This document shows positions 25,401 to 36,200 of a stretch of 64,000 bases of DNA, in pieces (positions within the stretch are counted from its first letter, which is position 1; each line of letters starts with the position of its first letter). Source of the stretch: Strix aluco (taxonomy: Eukaryota; Chordata; Aves; Strigiformes; Strigidae). Under the pieces are notes generated by a model. The model made no database searches and had not been told where the DNA came from. It saw only the letters and a program-made list of their open reading frames with translations. Made by a program: the position numbers and the translations under genes. The stretch covers positions 39,322,180 to 39,386,179 of the forward strand of contig NC_133932.1 of NCBI RefSeq assembly GCF_031877795.1, written 5' to 3'.

Positions 25401-26698
25401 AAAGAAGAAAACAGCTCAGAACCGACCAGTTCAGAGGTTCTGGCCTGACTCCATTGCCTCAGGAGTTGCTCAGCAGCAGTCTAACGAGCTCACGATGTCA
25501 GATGGTAAGGAGAACTGGCTAAACCACAGATAATAAAGTTAATTCCTCTGTAACAGGGAAATGAAGGGTTTGATGCCTTTGGGGGGAGGGGAGCTTCTTG
25601 ATATTTCAGTATAAATGTGTTTTTAATCTGGAAAAGCAACAGAAATGTGTCAATTTTTCTCTCTTCAAAACCATTCTGTGTTTTGGGGGGTATTTTATTG
25701 GAATTCATGTTGAGAGACTGTTGCTTTTGTTTCAGAAGTTCTGAACCGACAGAACAAAGGTTAGATGTGCCAACTAAGTTTTCTCAGTATGTGTACACAT
25801 GTCAGCAGCATTCTGTTTGATTAGCAGTATTGGACTGCAATTTCAGTTTTGTGAGTCCTCTTCCTGTTCGTGTTCCTTTCACTATTGCTGGAGGGACTGA
25901 GCCTCTGCAATTCTATATAAGCCTCATGTGTTTCAAGTTGAACACTGAGAAGCAGAGAAATGTAATAGAGCCTCCAAGGACTTAGACTGAAGTAACTTTC
26001 TTAGCATCAGATCAAACAAATAGACTTAATTTCAGAAAGATAAGTAACTGCTTTAATCTCAGGACCATCCTTTCTGTCCTGCTGCCTGCTGCTTTTTTGC
26101 TTTCCATTTTGTAGCAACTTTTCCCTCAGCCTCCACTGGATCTGACAACAGCTTTATCCATTTAAGCCACCTTGGATCTCTGTGAACACTCCCATTTTTC
26201 TGCAATGAATTAAGCTGGAATACTTTGCAGAAATGGGTTTGTGATGCCTTCACTGGAGAATTGCTGTAATGGGTGTCCATAACACAGCTAAGTTTAAAAT
26301 TCCTGGACAACTTAATTCTGGCATTTTCTGATATTTAAGTGTTTGACAACCTATATAGCTTTTATTTTCATTTAGTTCCTTAGGTTTTCTTCCTGTTGAT
26401 TAGAAACAAACTCTGTTATATATAAATATGTGTTACTTGAGATTAGAAACCAAGAAGGGTGCTAAAGTATTACAATTATGCTTCTCCAGGTGCTGTTGTA
26501 ACAATTACAGCTCCAGTCAACATGAATGTAGACAGTCTCCAGTCTTTGTCATCCGATGGTGCTACTTTGGCTGTTCAGCAAGTTATGATGGCAGGGCAAA
26601 GTGAGGATGAGTCTGTAGACAGCGGTGAAGATGATGGAGATCTCTCAACAACAAATATCAGTGGGCTGGTCTTGGATAACAGTGATTCTCTGCAGTAG
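1447..26698 (+). CDS. PKNOX1: PKNOX1 (PREP1) TALE homeodomain transcription factor, complete CDS in 10 exons
   Basis: Nuclear TALE-class homeodomain protein. In the known family it binds DNA as a heterodimer with PBX proteins. Joining 1447-1497, 4168-4295, 5439-5610, 17280-17450, 18910-19009, 20078-20175, 22501-22629, 23634-23710, 25332-25504 and 26490-26698 gives an uninterrupted 435-residue protein; the human protein has 436. Every junction has AG/GT borders and matching phase. Seen in the translation: an N-terminal acidic stretch (residues about 1-58), the MEIS/PKNOX N-terminal domain used for PBX contact (about 60-165), a Gln/Thr/Val-rich linker (175-250), the homeodomain (about 259-321) with the TALE-specific PYP at 285-287 and WFINARRR at 309-316, and an acidic tail ending DNSDSLQ. 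The start is the first of two tandem ATGs (MMATQT), as in the human protein. Identification rests on near-identity to the family as I know it. No truncation or frameshift is visible. Confidence 0.98.
1498..4167 (+). other. PKNOX1 intron, first to second coding exon
   Basis: 2.7 kb of AT-rich intron. The only structure I see is a short open frame at 1862-1972 with protein-like composition, described in the findings. The ORFs at 2724-3265 have no recognisable domain or bordering splice signals. Confidence 0.75.
4168..4295 (+). CDS. PKNOX1: PKNOX1 coding exon 2
   Basis: Residues 18-60 (from MQVVTEL to the split Arg codon of AIYR). Acceptor TTTTTCTACAG|ATG, donor CAG|GTAGTA. The codon is split after two bases, AG|G = Arg. 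Confidence 0.96.
4296..5438 (+). other. PKNOX1 intron, coding exon 2 to 3
   Basis: 1.1 kb of AT-rich intron with nothing recognisable. Confidence 0.75.
5439..5610 (+). CDS. PKNOX1: PKNOX1 coding exon 3, start of MEIS/PKNOX N-terminal domain
   Basis: Residues 60-117, HPLFPLLALLFEKCEQ to PETDNL. This is the first half of the PBX-interacting MEIS N-terminal domain. Acceptor TTTATTCTAG, donor consensus TTG|GTAAGT, phase 0. Confidence 0.97.
8490..9650 (+). mobile_element. CR1 LINE fragment (RT C-terminal part, 3' end), sense to PKNOX1
   Basis: Bird CR1 non-LTR retrotransposon, decayed. The conceptual + strand product from about 8550 contains FSKAFD-like, NIFINDLDDG-like and LGKFVD-like pieces typical of the CR1 reverse transcriptase, broken by stops and frameshifts. 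The characteristic CR1 3' region follows, with the 'ggagcaggttgcccaaag' and 'cccaggagtcccttccaac' blocks at about 9495-9640. The 5' part of the element is missing, as usual for CR1 insertions, and the terminal octamer repeat is not evident. Boundaries are approximate. Confidence 0.85.
11412..11650 (+). mobile_element. CR1 LINE 3' end, young copy, sense orientation
   Basis: Classic CR1 3' region, with the 'gacactggagcagcttgccc', 'ggccaggttggacggggctt' and 'tggaaggtgtccctgcccat' blocks. It ends at 11635-11650 in TCTATGATCCTATG, the CR1 terminal octamer-like repeat. It is nearly identical over about 180 bases to the reverse-oriented copy at 32951-33229. Confidence 0.92.
13385..13450 (-). mobile_element. 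Probable old CR1 remnant, antisense
   Basis: A short stretch with 'gtccaacctccttgacagag' and 'agggtcagct' resembles the antisense CR1 3' region, which has the same 'tagtccaacc...caggg' order. Too short and diverged for a firm call. Confidence 0.4.
15775..15786. repeat. Homopolymer G12
   Basis: Twelve consecutive G on the + strand within the PKNOX1 large intron. Confidence 0.9.
17280..17450 (+). CDS. PKNOX1: PKNOX1 coding exon 4, rest of MEIS/PKNOX N-terminal domain
   Basis: Residues 118-174, MVKAIQVLRIHLLELEKVNE to SPYSPVQSQ. It contains the helix-rich second half of the PBX-contact region. Acceptor is a long pyrimidine tract ending CCCTAG; donor CAG|GTATGT, phase 0 at both ends. Confidence 0.97.
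17451..18909 (+). other. PKNOX1 intron, coding exon 4 to 5
   Basis: 1.5 kb of AT-rich intron with no gene, repeat family or RNA that I recognise. Confidence 0.75.
18910..19009 (+). CDS. PKNOX1: PKNOX1 coding exon 5
   Basis: Residues 175-208, QIPSAIAGTLSPQGIMVPAS to ATVAG. Low-complexity linker between the MEIS domain and the homeodomain. Acceptor TTTTTCTAG, donor GCAG|GTATGA, one base of the Gly codon carried over. Confidence 0.95.
19010..20077 (+). other. PKNOX1 intron with a long polypyrimidine tract, coding exon 5 to 6
   Basis: 1.1 kb of intron. It contains a T15 and C18 pyrimidine block at 19290-19334, followed by an A7 run; this block is the only notable structure. Confidence 0.75.
19290..19334. 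repeat. T15/C18 polypyrimidine tract
   Basis: The + strand reads C-TTT-C-T15-A-C-TT-C18-TT. Apart from the single A at 19311 it is all pyrimidine, with C18 at 19315-19332. Confidence 0.9.
20078..20175 (+). CDS. PKNOX1: PKNOX1 coding exon 6
   Basis: Residues 208-240, GGTVYQPVTVVTPQGQVVTQ to RIQNSQ. Linker region rich in Val, Thr and Gln. Acceptor TTTTAAG|GGG. Donor CAG|GTTTGT is the weakest donor of the gene. Phase 0 at the end. Confidence 0.95.
20176..22500 (+). other. PKNOX1 intron, coding exon 6 to 7
   Basis: 2.3 kb. An A/C-rich simple-sequence stretch (AAAC-like) lies at about 20456-20526. I see nothing else. Confidence 0.75.
22501..22629 (+). CDS. PKNOX1: PKNOX1 coding exon 7, homeodomain start
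   Basis: Residues 241-283. It carries the basic entry KNKRGVLPKHAT and helix 1 of the TALE homeodomain (NVMRSWLFQHIG). Acceptor ATATGTGCAG, donor GGG|GTAAGT, phase 0 both ends (43 codons). Confidence 0.97.
22630..23633 (+). other. PKNOX1 intron within the homeodomain, coding exon 7 to 8
   Basis: 1.0 kb of AT-rich intron, placed immediately before the TALE PYP codons. Nothing recognisable inside. Confidence 0.75.
23634..23710 (+). CDS. PKNOX1: PKNOX1 coding exon 8, homeodomain middle
   Basis: Residues 284-309. HPYPTEDEKKQIAAQ carries the TALE three-residue loop extension (PYP), then helix 2 and the start of the recognition helix (LLQVNN). The Trp codon is split TG|G. Acceptor TTGTTTAG, donor TG|GTAAGA. 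Confidence 0.97.
23711..25331 (+). other. PKNOX1 intron within the recognition helix, coding exon 8 to 9
   Basis: 1.6 kb of intron with no recognised element. Confidence 0.75.
25332..25504 (+). CDS. PKNOX1: PKNOX1 coding exon 9, recognition helix and C-terminal flank
   Basis: Residues 309-367. WFINARRRILQPML holds the DNA-contacting Asn and Arg of the homeodomain recognition helix, followed by a Lys/Pro-rich flank (TPKTKKKTAQ) and a Ser/Gln-rich stretch. Acceptor GTGTTTAG, donor GATG|GTAAGG. Confidence 0.97.
25505..26489 (+). other. PKNOX1 last intron
   Basis: 1.0 kb of intron with nothing recognisable. Confidence 0.75.
26490..26698 (+). CDS. PKNOX1: PKNOX1 last coding exon
   Basis: Residues 367-435. 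GAVVTITAPVNMNVDSLQ, VQQVMMAGQSEDESVDS and the acidic end DNSDSLQ, then TAG at 26696-26698. Acceptor TATGCTTCTCCAG. The tail matches the human protein closely except around GEDDGDLSTTN. Confidence 0.97.
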
Positions 26699-27469
26699 GA
26701 AGCAAGAGAGTGTGACAAAATGTTTAGGAAAAAGAATGGACTGACTGACTGTTTTTATAGTTTGCACAGCAAACATTTTACACAAGTTTTATTTCTAATA
26801 TGTTTTATATGTAGATATAGAAGGGTGCACTTTTTTGTATTTCATAGTAAGCTTAAAGAGTGTTTTTGCAGGTGCAGCAACTTCTTTCAAATGTGTTGTT
26901 CTTTCATTTCTTTTCCTTTTTCTTACTTCAGAAAATTATATCTAGTAATATAAAGAACCACATAAGCACCCCTTTGTTCTATGAATTGGAAGTGCTGCAA
27001 TTTCTAAAAAGTTACGCAGTTTCAATTAGTGCTGTTATTTAACACAGCTCTTGATGGGCAGGTGATGTAAATTTAAAGCATGTTGACACTAGTGTGTGGA
27101 ACTTGATCGTTAAGTTAGATGCATATATTTGAAAGATGCTTCTGCACCTTAAAAACTGCTAGTCTGAGGTGGACAGCAACACACATAAAAAGAAAATGTT
27201 GATGTGTGATTCAGTAGCGAATGTATGGCAATTTAAATAAGTTTAGTTTCTCTCATAGTCCGTGAGCCTGTTTATCATTTGCTATAAAAACTCCTATTTT
27301 TACCTTGCCGGGGTTATTGGATAAAAAATATTTTTATAAATTCACTAGGAATTGGGATGACGACTGTATTAAGCAGGAGGGGAAAAAAAAAAAAAAAATT
27401 TCCAGAGGGGAAAAATAAATGTTTAGTATTCCTATTTGGAAGGTCTGAAAACTGACCAAATTTAATAAA
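26699..27469 (+). other. PKNOX1: PKNOX1 3' UTR, proximal part
   Basis: AT-rich DNA directly after the stop codon, without splice signals or long frames. Candidate poly(A) signals AATAAA occur at 27414-27419 and 27464-27469, next to an A17 run. A Pumilio-type motif TGTAGATA lies at 26810-26817 and a GCACTTT (miR-17-family seed match) at 26827-26833. These short motifs are suggestive only. Which poly(A) site is used cannot be told from sequence. Confidence 0.7.
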
Positions 27470-30400
27470 CAAGCCTACACTAGCATTCTATGGTTCTCAG
27501 CTATCCCACAGTGATATACTATATTTGATAATAGCATAAGAAGGGCCCACTGTTCGATGGGATTTTGATATTGTCAAACATTGATTTATATTATGTGTAA
27601 ACTAATATTCAAATTACATTAACTCTGTATCTAGACTTGTATCTGAAGATATTTGCTAAATGACTATTCAGGTAAGTAAATTCAAATACCCACAACTTTT
27701 CCAGTTATTAGAGAAGCTTAACAGTTTATAGTTTATACAACTGAATCTGAAAAATGAAAAGTTGCCTACTATACAGTCATGAATTCTGCTATCACTCTGC
27801 TATTTTATTGCATTTGAAATATTTTCCCCTAATGCAAAAAGAAATATATCTTACGGATTTATATAAAATTTATTCAAATCTGAAGGTCACTACCAGAATA
27901 TACAGCAGGCTTTATTAGAGTAGAAAATCTTTGTGTGTCATTTAAAAACTAAAAGCTAGTGATGAAAAGGCATTTTTTTTGTGCTAACAGTTCATTTCTT
28001 TTTTTCCCAAAGTTTGGAGTCTGTGTCTGTCTATCCATGAACACTTACTTTTGGAACTTTGTAGTTCCCGTTGTTAAGTACAAATAACAGACTCCAAGAG
28101 TCTCATGGTATGATCAACATCCTCTTTCCCCCCTGTCCATTTGTCACAGTGTTGGATGAGATCAAAGCCAGAACTTCCTTCTTATTTAGACCAAATCTAG
28201 TTGCATTTCTAACATGACAGGGAAGAAGACGTTAGCTTTTAGACTCTTCAGACATTGTATTTGAACAAAGACCTTTGACAGATGCAAATATTTAATTGAA
28301 TACTTAATTTCTGCTTTACAAAACACTCAGGCATGAGCTTAGGTCCCATTGATTTCAGCAGGATTAACGCATGTACTTTTTGGCATACTCAGACGGTTGG
28401 AAGTTGGTCTCTAAAGATTGTCTTCCAAGGCAAGTGTAAGTTGGTATGGTCAGTAGCACTGGCATACGTACATGGAGAATAATACTAGTTTTCAATGACT
28501 AGTAGCTATTTTGAAAAATTGGCATTGGCTTTTACTCAACACAGGTGATGCTTCTGCTATGGCTTTTGCTTATTCCTGGCTGCAGATCTTGCTTCTTAGT
28601 TCAAATGCTGTAATGATCTACTCCAGCTGGAGTGGTAATTTCTGATGAATTTGTTTTCTTCTAACTTCTCTGCTTTGCCACTAACATGCCATGTTTGTTA
28701 AAAAGCATAGTAAATGAATAATGAAAGATTTAATTCGGAAGGCTTTGATATAGCATAACTATGTCAAAGGCTATTGTCAAATCCAGTTTGACCCCAAAAC
28801 ATTTAAAAAGACAGCTATCATGTACAGATTATGCTCCTTTGGAAACATTCAACGTACTGCTGCTGCAAAGGATACCTGAGATGACTAGAACTGAGAAACA
28901 GATTCTGTATTTTTCTTTTTAGTTGTTTTTGATTTAACTCCGTAAGTGCTTCACCACCCCCACAGTTTCCATTATATAGTGGGTTATACTTGTTGGTTTG
29001 TTTGGAGTTTTTATTCAGTTACTCTTGTTCATATTTAATAGCTCATTAATCTTTGTATTTCTAGCACATAGACAGATGAATAGTCTACTTTTTCAGTGTG
29101 TGCAGGCCTATGGACAAATACGTGCTTTTCCAAATCAACCTATGTTGGAGGAACAGGCCATTTCTCACTATCTCCTTTCCCTCCCTGACCAGTTGATGCT
29201 GCCTCAGTTCTACCAGCAGAGCTTTCCCTAGCCTGCTTCAAGGTAGTCTAGAAAGCAGCCAAGCTGACAGAACTGTTGGGTTAGCAAGTAGCCAGCAGTG
29301 AAGGGAAGGGTAAACCAAAACGGGCAAAACTTCTGTGGTTTGGAGATAATGTGGCAATGGGCATTTGCCCACACTTCAAAACTATGAGAACTGAGATCTT
29401 AAAAAAAGAGTATTAAAAGGTATTAAAATAATTTAATATCTACACAGCTGGCTGGAAGAGAGTTCAGGAATATGTGGTTTATGTGCCACTTGGAACTCAA
29501 CTGGAAACAACTAGGCATCAGAGTTTGCAAACTTACGGAAGTTTATTTTACAGAAAGAAACTCTTACCTGGTTAGCTTTTTTTATTCCCCCTACCTTACA
29601 TGCAGCAGAAGTTTTATTCTTCTGAAACATTTGCAACATTGTCTTCAGCTGGTTTATCAATACCTAGAAAGTGAAGTTGACAAAATTTACTGTGAAAGGG
29701 GGGGAATATGGAATAGTTTTACTGTCGGATTAGAAACCGAAAAACATAGGGATGTGAATTCCTAAAACTGTAAAGGCTTTACCGATGCAATCAAAGGTAT
29801 TGCTTAACATAGGGAACTCAAACCTTGTCTTTTATTCTGTAGTGGGTATGAACTGCACAGAAACACTTGTTCTTTTCACGATTTAAAAAAGAAAAAAAAA
29901 AAAAAAGTAGTGTCCTTAGTGTTTTGATGTGTAAGAAAGATTGCTGGTTTAAGCAAAGCATCACTATTCAGGAAAGGTACATGTTCACATTAGTTAAAAA
30001 GTCTTTACAGGGAAACTAACTTTAAACCCATGTATAATTCCCCCCCCCCCCTTAAAGTCCTATTCATATGCAATAGAACTAATTTGTTTTTAAAATCAAT
30101 GTAATTCTTCTGCAATTATGATTATTGAAACTTCTAATATTTTTTCAAGATAATCTTGGTCATTAATCCAAAACAGGGGTTTCAATCCAATTTTTCCAAG
30201 ATTTCTGTAACAGGCAAGGCAATTTCCTGTTCTTTAACTTTGGAAACACTGCATTTTAGGAAATTAATTCCAAATCGATTAGGATGTATTTGTATTTTTA
30301 AATGACTGTTCCAAAGAAATAATCATGTTGGAAAGCATTTAGAATTGACAGGCATGGCTCTGGCTCTGCAGAGAGTTCCTCAATCTGGATATTGGGTCAA

Positions 30401-32950
30401 AGTGGAGTCCTGCTGACCTCAGGGAAGCTCTGTAAGGCTGCGTGTCGGGCTGCACTTACCTGCAAGAGAATCAGTTCCTTGTTCTGGTCCCTGATCACTA
30501 GTGGGAACCTTTGTAGAACTCTCCAACTTTGTTGCCTGCATAGCTAGGTTTTCTATCAGTGGAAACCAGGGTGTGGATGAAGGGCTTAGAAGAGCAGCAA
30601 TTCATGTTGACCTGGTGTGCACCACATACCGTTTTGATGTTCAAAATATGGCCAGAAAGCAGACCTACACTGCAGAATTAGGAGTTCCCGGTTCCTGTGC
30701 TTTAAAAGTAGCTTCAGGTTTATGGATATTCTAGTGGAGTAGGGCCACAAAGACTTAATGCATGAATAATATATCTATTTGTTTCTGGTAGAATTAAAAG
30801 GCAGTTAAGCTTCCTGACTTTATGAACTTGACAGCCCAAAGGATGAAACAAAGCCTTTTCAAAGGGTGATAGTTTCATAAAACCGTTAGACTTGTAGCAC
30901 TTAAACAAAACGCCAAAACACCCTGGTATTTTGAAAAATTGGAACACATGCATTTAATTGTAACTATGTTGATTTAAGATTTATTTTCTGAAGCTGAGTC
31001 ATCTTGGGAGAAAAAAATGAGTAAGTATTTGTCTATGCAAGACACAGGTGTCAAAAATGTGTGAATTACCCATTTTTAGGTGCTGTATTGTTATTGTCTT
31101 TCTGACTTCTGTTACTTTGATCAGTCTTTTAAACTTTTCAGCCTTATATTCAGCTTAGTTTTTAGAGCTGAATAGGCAAAATGTAATTTTGGAATCCTGT
31201 TGGAAATGTAAGTAACCATTCCCTCATGAAAATCTCGCATGTTAAACAATTAAGTGAAATGTTTTGGTTTCCTAATAATAAATTCAAACTCTCACCACCT
31301 CCTAAAAACAGAGCATATCCATGAAAATGCACGTTTAATTGTAGTGTGCAAATGATCAAATCATCAGCCCTGTGCTGAATACACTTTGATTTTTACTGTT
31401 CAGTGTAGCTGAATAGTAAAGCAGGTTTGTTTTGCCAAACTCAAACTCATTGTGAATCCCTCCCCCCATCCGCCTTTGGCTTGCTAAGCTCCTTCAAATA
31501 GGTTTTGGGTTGTTTAATTTTTAAGTCCTAAAGCAACTTGATCATCCAGTGTAAAGTGTAGTGAAATTGGCACTAATGTGCTTTTAAGTGATTGCCCAAA
31601 TCATGTTATTTGTTCATTCTTGTCACCTGGAAATATAAAATCTGTTCCTTTTCTGTGACTTAGTTCTTTAGGACCTGCTGAGTGATCGCAGCTGGTCTTG
31701 CCAGAGAAAAGCAAGGTGTGAGAAAGCAATGAAATGCCTTACCAACCTTGTAGACTACTATAAAGATACTGACTTCACGTGAATAGAATCCGGTGTTTTC
31801 AGGTTATGTCACCCATAAATCTTTCTGTGAGTTAGCAACACTTGGTCTACACAATCGACAATCTTTAAAATGTGAACCCTGTAACTTTTTTTTTTCCTTG
31901 GTTGTTAAGGGATTTTGCAGCAACTTATCTATCAAGGGATAAAATTAAAAATCAGAATATGCTTCATGGATGATTTATTTTTACACTACTGTTCTCTGTG
32001 AACTGAAAAAGCACATTTTTAAAGCAAAGCATTCACATTTCTTTAACAGTATTGTTTGGCTGAAAGACAAATGTTTTCAAGAAATCTTGAGCACACTTTC
32101 AAAAAGCTTAACCAGTTCCTGGCCAGGGACAATCCTCAGCCTTTTCATTTGTTTGGGTTTTCCTGTTTATGCAAATGAAGAAAAATGTTTTCTAATTCTT
32201 ACCAGTATGGGGATTTTTATTATGCTTTTGTAATGCAGGAGCAGCTTCAATGAAAGAATTAGCAGGTAAATATTCCATAATATGTGTGACTTGGGTTTTT
32301 TTTGTTGTTGTTTCAAAATTGTTAATTAAAATGGCATGGACATCAAACTTTCAATAATGGTTCCAAGCATATATAGTGACAACTCATTTGAAAAGACTTC
32401 CCCTTGTGCAAGTCCCATGTGTTAACTTGCTTGGGCAGATAGATTGTAATTCTAAATTTCTAAAATCACCGTGTTCCACTAGATCAGAAATCTTCAGGAA
32501 ATGAGCAGACTTTTTATTGCAAGATAGTGATTCTTCTCTAGCAAGAAACTCAAACTTCTTTCATCCAGTGTGTATGAGCCTTATTCAGCAAAGATGAAGA
32601 CAGACATGGGTGCTCTGAAGATAAGATGTACTTCTGCTTAGCACTGAAGCATTATTTATTCCTACTCTTGCTTCCCCAGCATCTGGCATGGTGTCATCCA
32701 AGTGTGATCCCCGAACAGTGCAGCCCTGAGCCCAGTACCTCTGGCTGAAGCGGTTGTATATGACTGTACTGGCTAGGGCTGGTACAGCCTCGTGATGCCG
32801 TGCCAAATTTTTACAGCTTTTTACCTGAGAATATGTCTCCGAGGATTTTGAATGATATTTTGTTTTTAAAGGGTTAATCTGTGATTAACTGAATAGTATG
32901 TGTTCTGAGTAGTATGTCTTCTAGACACAGGAGTATTTAACCATAAAGTC
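27470..32950 (+). other. Possible distal PKNOX1 3' UTR / intergenic DNA
   Basis: 5.5 kb of AT-rich sequence continuing without a clear boundary, with another AATAAA at 31277-31282 and a C12 run at 30040-30051. It may be an extended 3' UTR or simple intergenic DNA. No recognisable gene. A 78-codon frame ending at 29231 is discussed in the findings. Confidence 0.45.
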
Positions 32951-33229
32951 AGATTGGTTTGGGTTGGAAGGGACCTTAAAGATCATCTAGTCCCAACCCC
33001 CCTGCCATGGGCAGGGACACCTTCCACTAGACCAGGTTGCTCAAAGCCCCGTCCAACCTGGCCTTGAACACTGCCAGGGAGGGGGCAGCCACAGCTTCTC
33101 TGGGCAACCTGTGCCAGTGTCTCACCACCCTCACAATAAAGAATTTCTTCCTTATATCCGACCTAAATCTTCCCTCTTTCAGTTTAAAACCATTTCCCCT
33201 CGTCCTATCACTACATGGCCTTGTAAAAA
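32951..33229 (-). mobile_element. CR1 LINE 3' end, young copy, antisense
   Basis: Reverse complement of the CR1 3' region, beginning 'ggtttgggttggaagggacc' and 'catctagtcccaaccccc'. It runs farther 5' into the element than the 11412 copy, with 'acaataaagaatttcttcct' and 'ccctcgtcctatcactacat'. Over the shared part the two copies differ at only a few positions. Confidence 0.93.
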
Positions 33230-36200
33230 GAGCACTCGATCATTTCTTTGACATTAAATGAGCGCCTGAGAATAATTCCTGGTGATATCGTTGGAAGTAG
33301 TTTTAACTCCACTGCTCCGAGGGAGCAATTTTTTCCTTAATCTGAAGAGAGTAAAATAACAACCAAAAAAACCCCCCAACCTGTAAAACAGATTATTTCA
33401 CCTAAATTATGTCCAATATAGTGTATTCCTAGTCTGTTGGTCTCAAATTTCCCTGAAAGATGAATCACCTTCTTCAAGAAGGCATTACAGCAACCAGAAG
33501 CATAGTCATAAGTAACTGATGAGCCTGTTTGCTTTTGTGGAGCACCTGTTTACAAAACAGTAATCCTTTAGTATGCAGTTTAGGGCTGTTTAAATACCCC
33601 TCTTTGTAGAAAACCAGAGCAATATGGGAAAATAAACATGCACAGTGGAAAATGAGGATTCTGCAAAAAGTAACAGATAAGGCGGGGGGACACGCTAGGT
33701 AACTGTATTATTTATTCAAAATCCATACTTAAATTCATGCAAGTTCAGAGTGTGCAAGGTATGCAGGATTAAACCTGAGCTGTGTTTAAAAAACAGAATG
33801 ACAAACCACCATTTAGATACGCTACTAATACCTGAAAGCAATGTGACCTTCACAGGTCAGATTTGGTTTGTCTTCCTGATGTAACTAAGACTTGCTCTAG
33901 AGCTTATGAAGTAATCGGGGAAAACCTATGGATATTTATCTTCTCTGTTGGTCTTTGGATTTTTGTGTCACTACTAGCACAAATCAGAATATTAGGCCCT
34001 TGGACTACTCCTGACCAGCCCACTTTTTGTTGAGCGCTGAATCCTAAATATAAACTGATGCATATACTAAATGTGAGTGTGGTAATAAAACTTAATTTAG
34101 AGACGTTTTTGTTAAGATCCAAGCATTTTTAAACTTAAATTTTTAGTAGTCATGAAAAATATGCAGATCATATGTAAGAAACTAGTGACTGATTTACATG
34201 CCATTTTTGCTCTGCTCCCCCACCCCCGCAACCTTTCACTATGAGCTGCAAACTGCAGAGACTCTCCTTAATGTCTTAACATTCATCAAATTATGTTTAC
34301 TACGCATTTCTGTGTAGCACAGTTTATAACTTTATTTGGTCTTTAAGATTTAGACCACTTTCAGCAGCGGCTAGCACACAGAAAATACAAGGGGACTTAG
34401 ATGTGCAATTACATAAGCAAAATCAATTACTGCACAGGTACTGTTTTTTTGAAGATACTTAGGAGTATCTGTGGTTCCATGGTTGAGATTCAAATTAAGG
34501 CCAGGAAGGGGGGGGTGAGAATATTTCTGTTACTGGTGTCTCACTGTATTTTTATATTGGAACAAGAGGGTGATTTTTTTTTCTTTTTTTTAATACACAA
34601 AAGGACTATTTTGCACAGCTGATTCTGATTAACTTTCTTAACTCAGTACTATAGCTGGATTGAAACCTGAAAGCTTCTGAAAACTTTAAGAAGCATCATC
34701 AAATGAAACTCAGAATTGAAAAACTCCAGAGATTTTGTGGAACTGGGATGGTATTTGTTAGAGAATACCTGTGCTGCCTTTTCATCTTTTCAGATGCTGG
34801 GGGGAACAGTACTCCTGACTCACTTCTAAACGCAGTGACACTTTAAGCAGCTACAGAAATAATCATTTTCCTCTAAGATCCTCCATTCTGCTTTCAAGCA
34901 ACTCTTTTTGTATTCCTATTCTTTCTCTTTCCTCCCCCCTTCCTTTCTTTGAAAGCTGGCAACAATTAATCCTTGATTATATACCCTAGACTTTTTCTGT
35001 GTCTCTTGAGCTTTTGAACCATGAATAGTGTTGAATAATGACTCCACAAATCACTCCAAGATTCAAAGCCAGCTTTGCTGGAAAAAGCCCAACAACTTTA
35101 CAGAACTGAGTTGTGGATGCTGCTATTTATGAATGCAGTATTGAAGTGGTAACTAAAAATAACCTGTCCTTAGCATAGATGCACAATGTTAAAGCTAAAT
35201 CACTTTAGGCATAAAACAATTTGTACATTATTTTCCCAAACAAATGTGTGTCATTTTTGTCATGTACGTGCTTTTTAATAATGTTTGTGTTTGCTCCAGT
35301 AAAAGGTCTTAGGCATAGGAATGCATATTTTAATACTGTGCATCACAAAACATGCACATCTTAGAGAAACATGAAAAACCCCTCCCTATTAAAGCATGCA
35401 AATCCTTAATTTAAAGAAATTACACTTAAAGAGTCAGAAAAATCTAGTTTTGTTTTAAATTTCAGAAGCAAAATATATACTGCATCAAGTGTGTGTATAT
35501 TGAGTTTGCCCTGAACCTCCTGACTGGTAAATCTTATGCAGCCCCTTGCTTGCTGTTATGTAATTTTGACTAAGATAACCCAAGTGTCAGCTCCTCTGCT
35601 CTTCCCAGAAGACATCTGTTTTAAATGCCAGATCTACATTTTTGGTCCCTCCCTGCCCACCGACATGAAGGAAAGGCTGTTATTTGTAACGCAGAGAACA
35701 TCTAACAATTGGGACTTATCTTAATACCATGCAATATTGTTTGCAGTTTCTTCTAAAATACCTCCATGATTTTTTCACTGTGATATTGAACAAAGGGATA
35801 TAGGAAGGAGTCACGCTTAAAAAAGTCCTCTTCAGCTCAATGTCCCGGTGTGGGTCAACTTTTACTTCATACTGTTTGTCTTTTTATGTTGACCCAATCA
35901 CATGTGCCTGTGTGAATTTAGTTTTCATCTGTGTGCTGTGTGTTGGGTAGTACGTTGCATCACTGGCATGCTGGCAGGCATGTCAGGACAACTGTATGCA
36001 CTTAAAATTTCCTATAAGGAACAGATCCAAAAGGCAGTGAACAAATTCAAAAGGTAGTGTCAAATGTTACCTCTTTTCCTGCCCCCAAATTTTAAAGTAT
36101 TCTATAGGGATGTAATCAGTTCCATTACCAACACTGATGGGTACAGTTTAGTTAAATTAGGGGATCCTCTAAGAAACCTCTGTCACATTTTCATCCTGAT

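Noticed and set aside
32585..32806. 73-codon minus-strand frame next to the antisense CR1
   Set aside because: No recognisable family and no splice context. It may be older repeat debris, but I cannot support a call.
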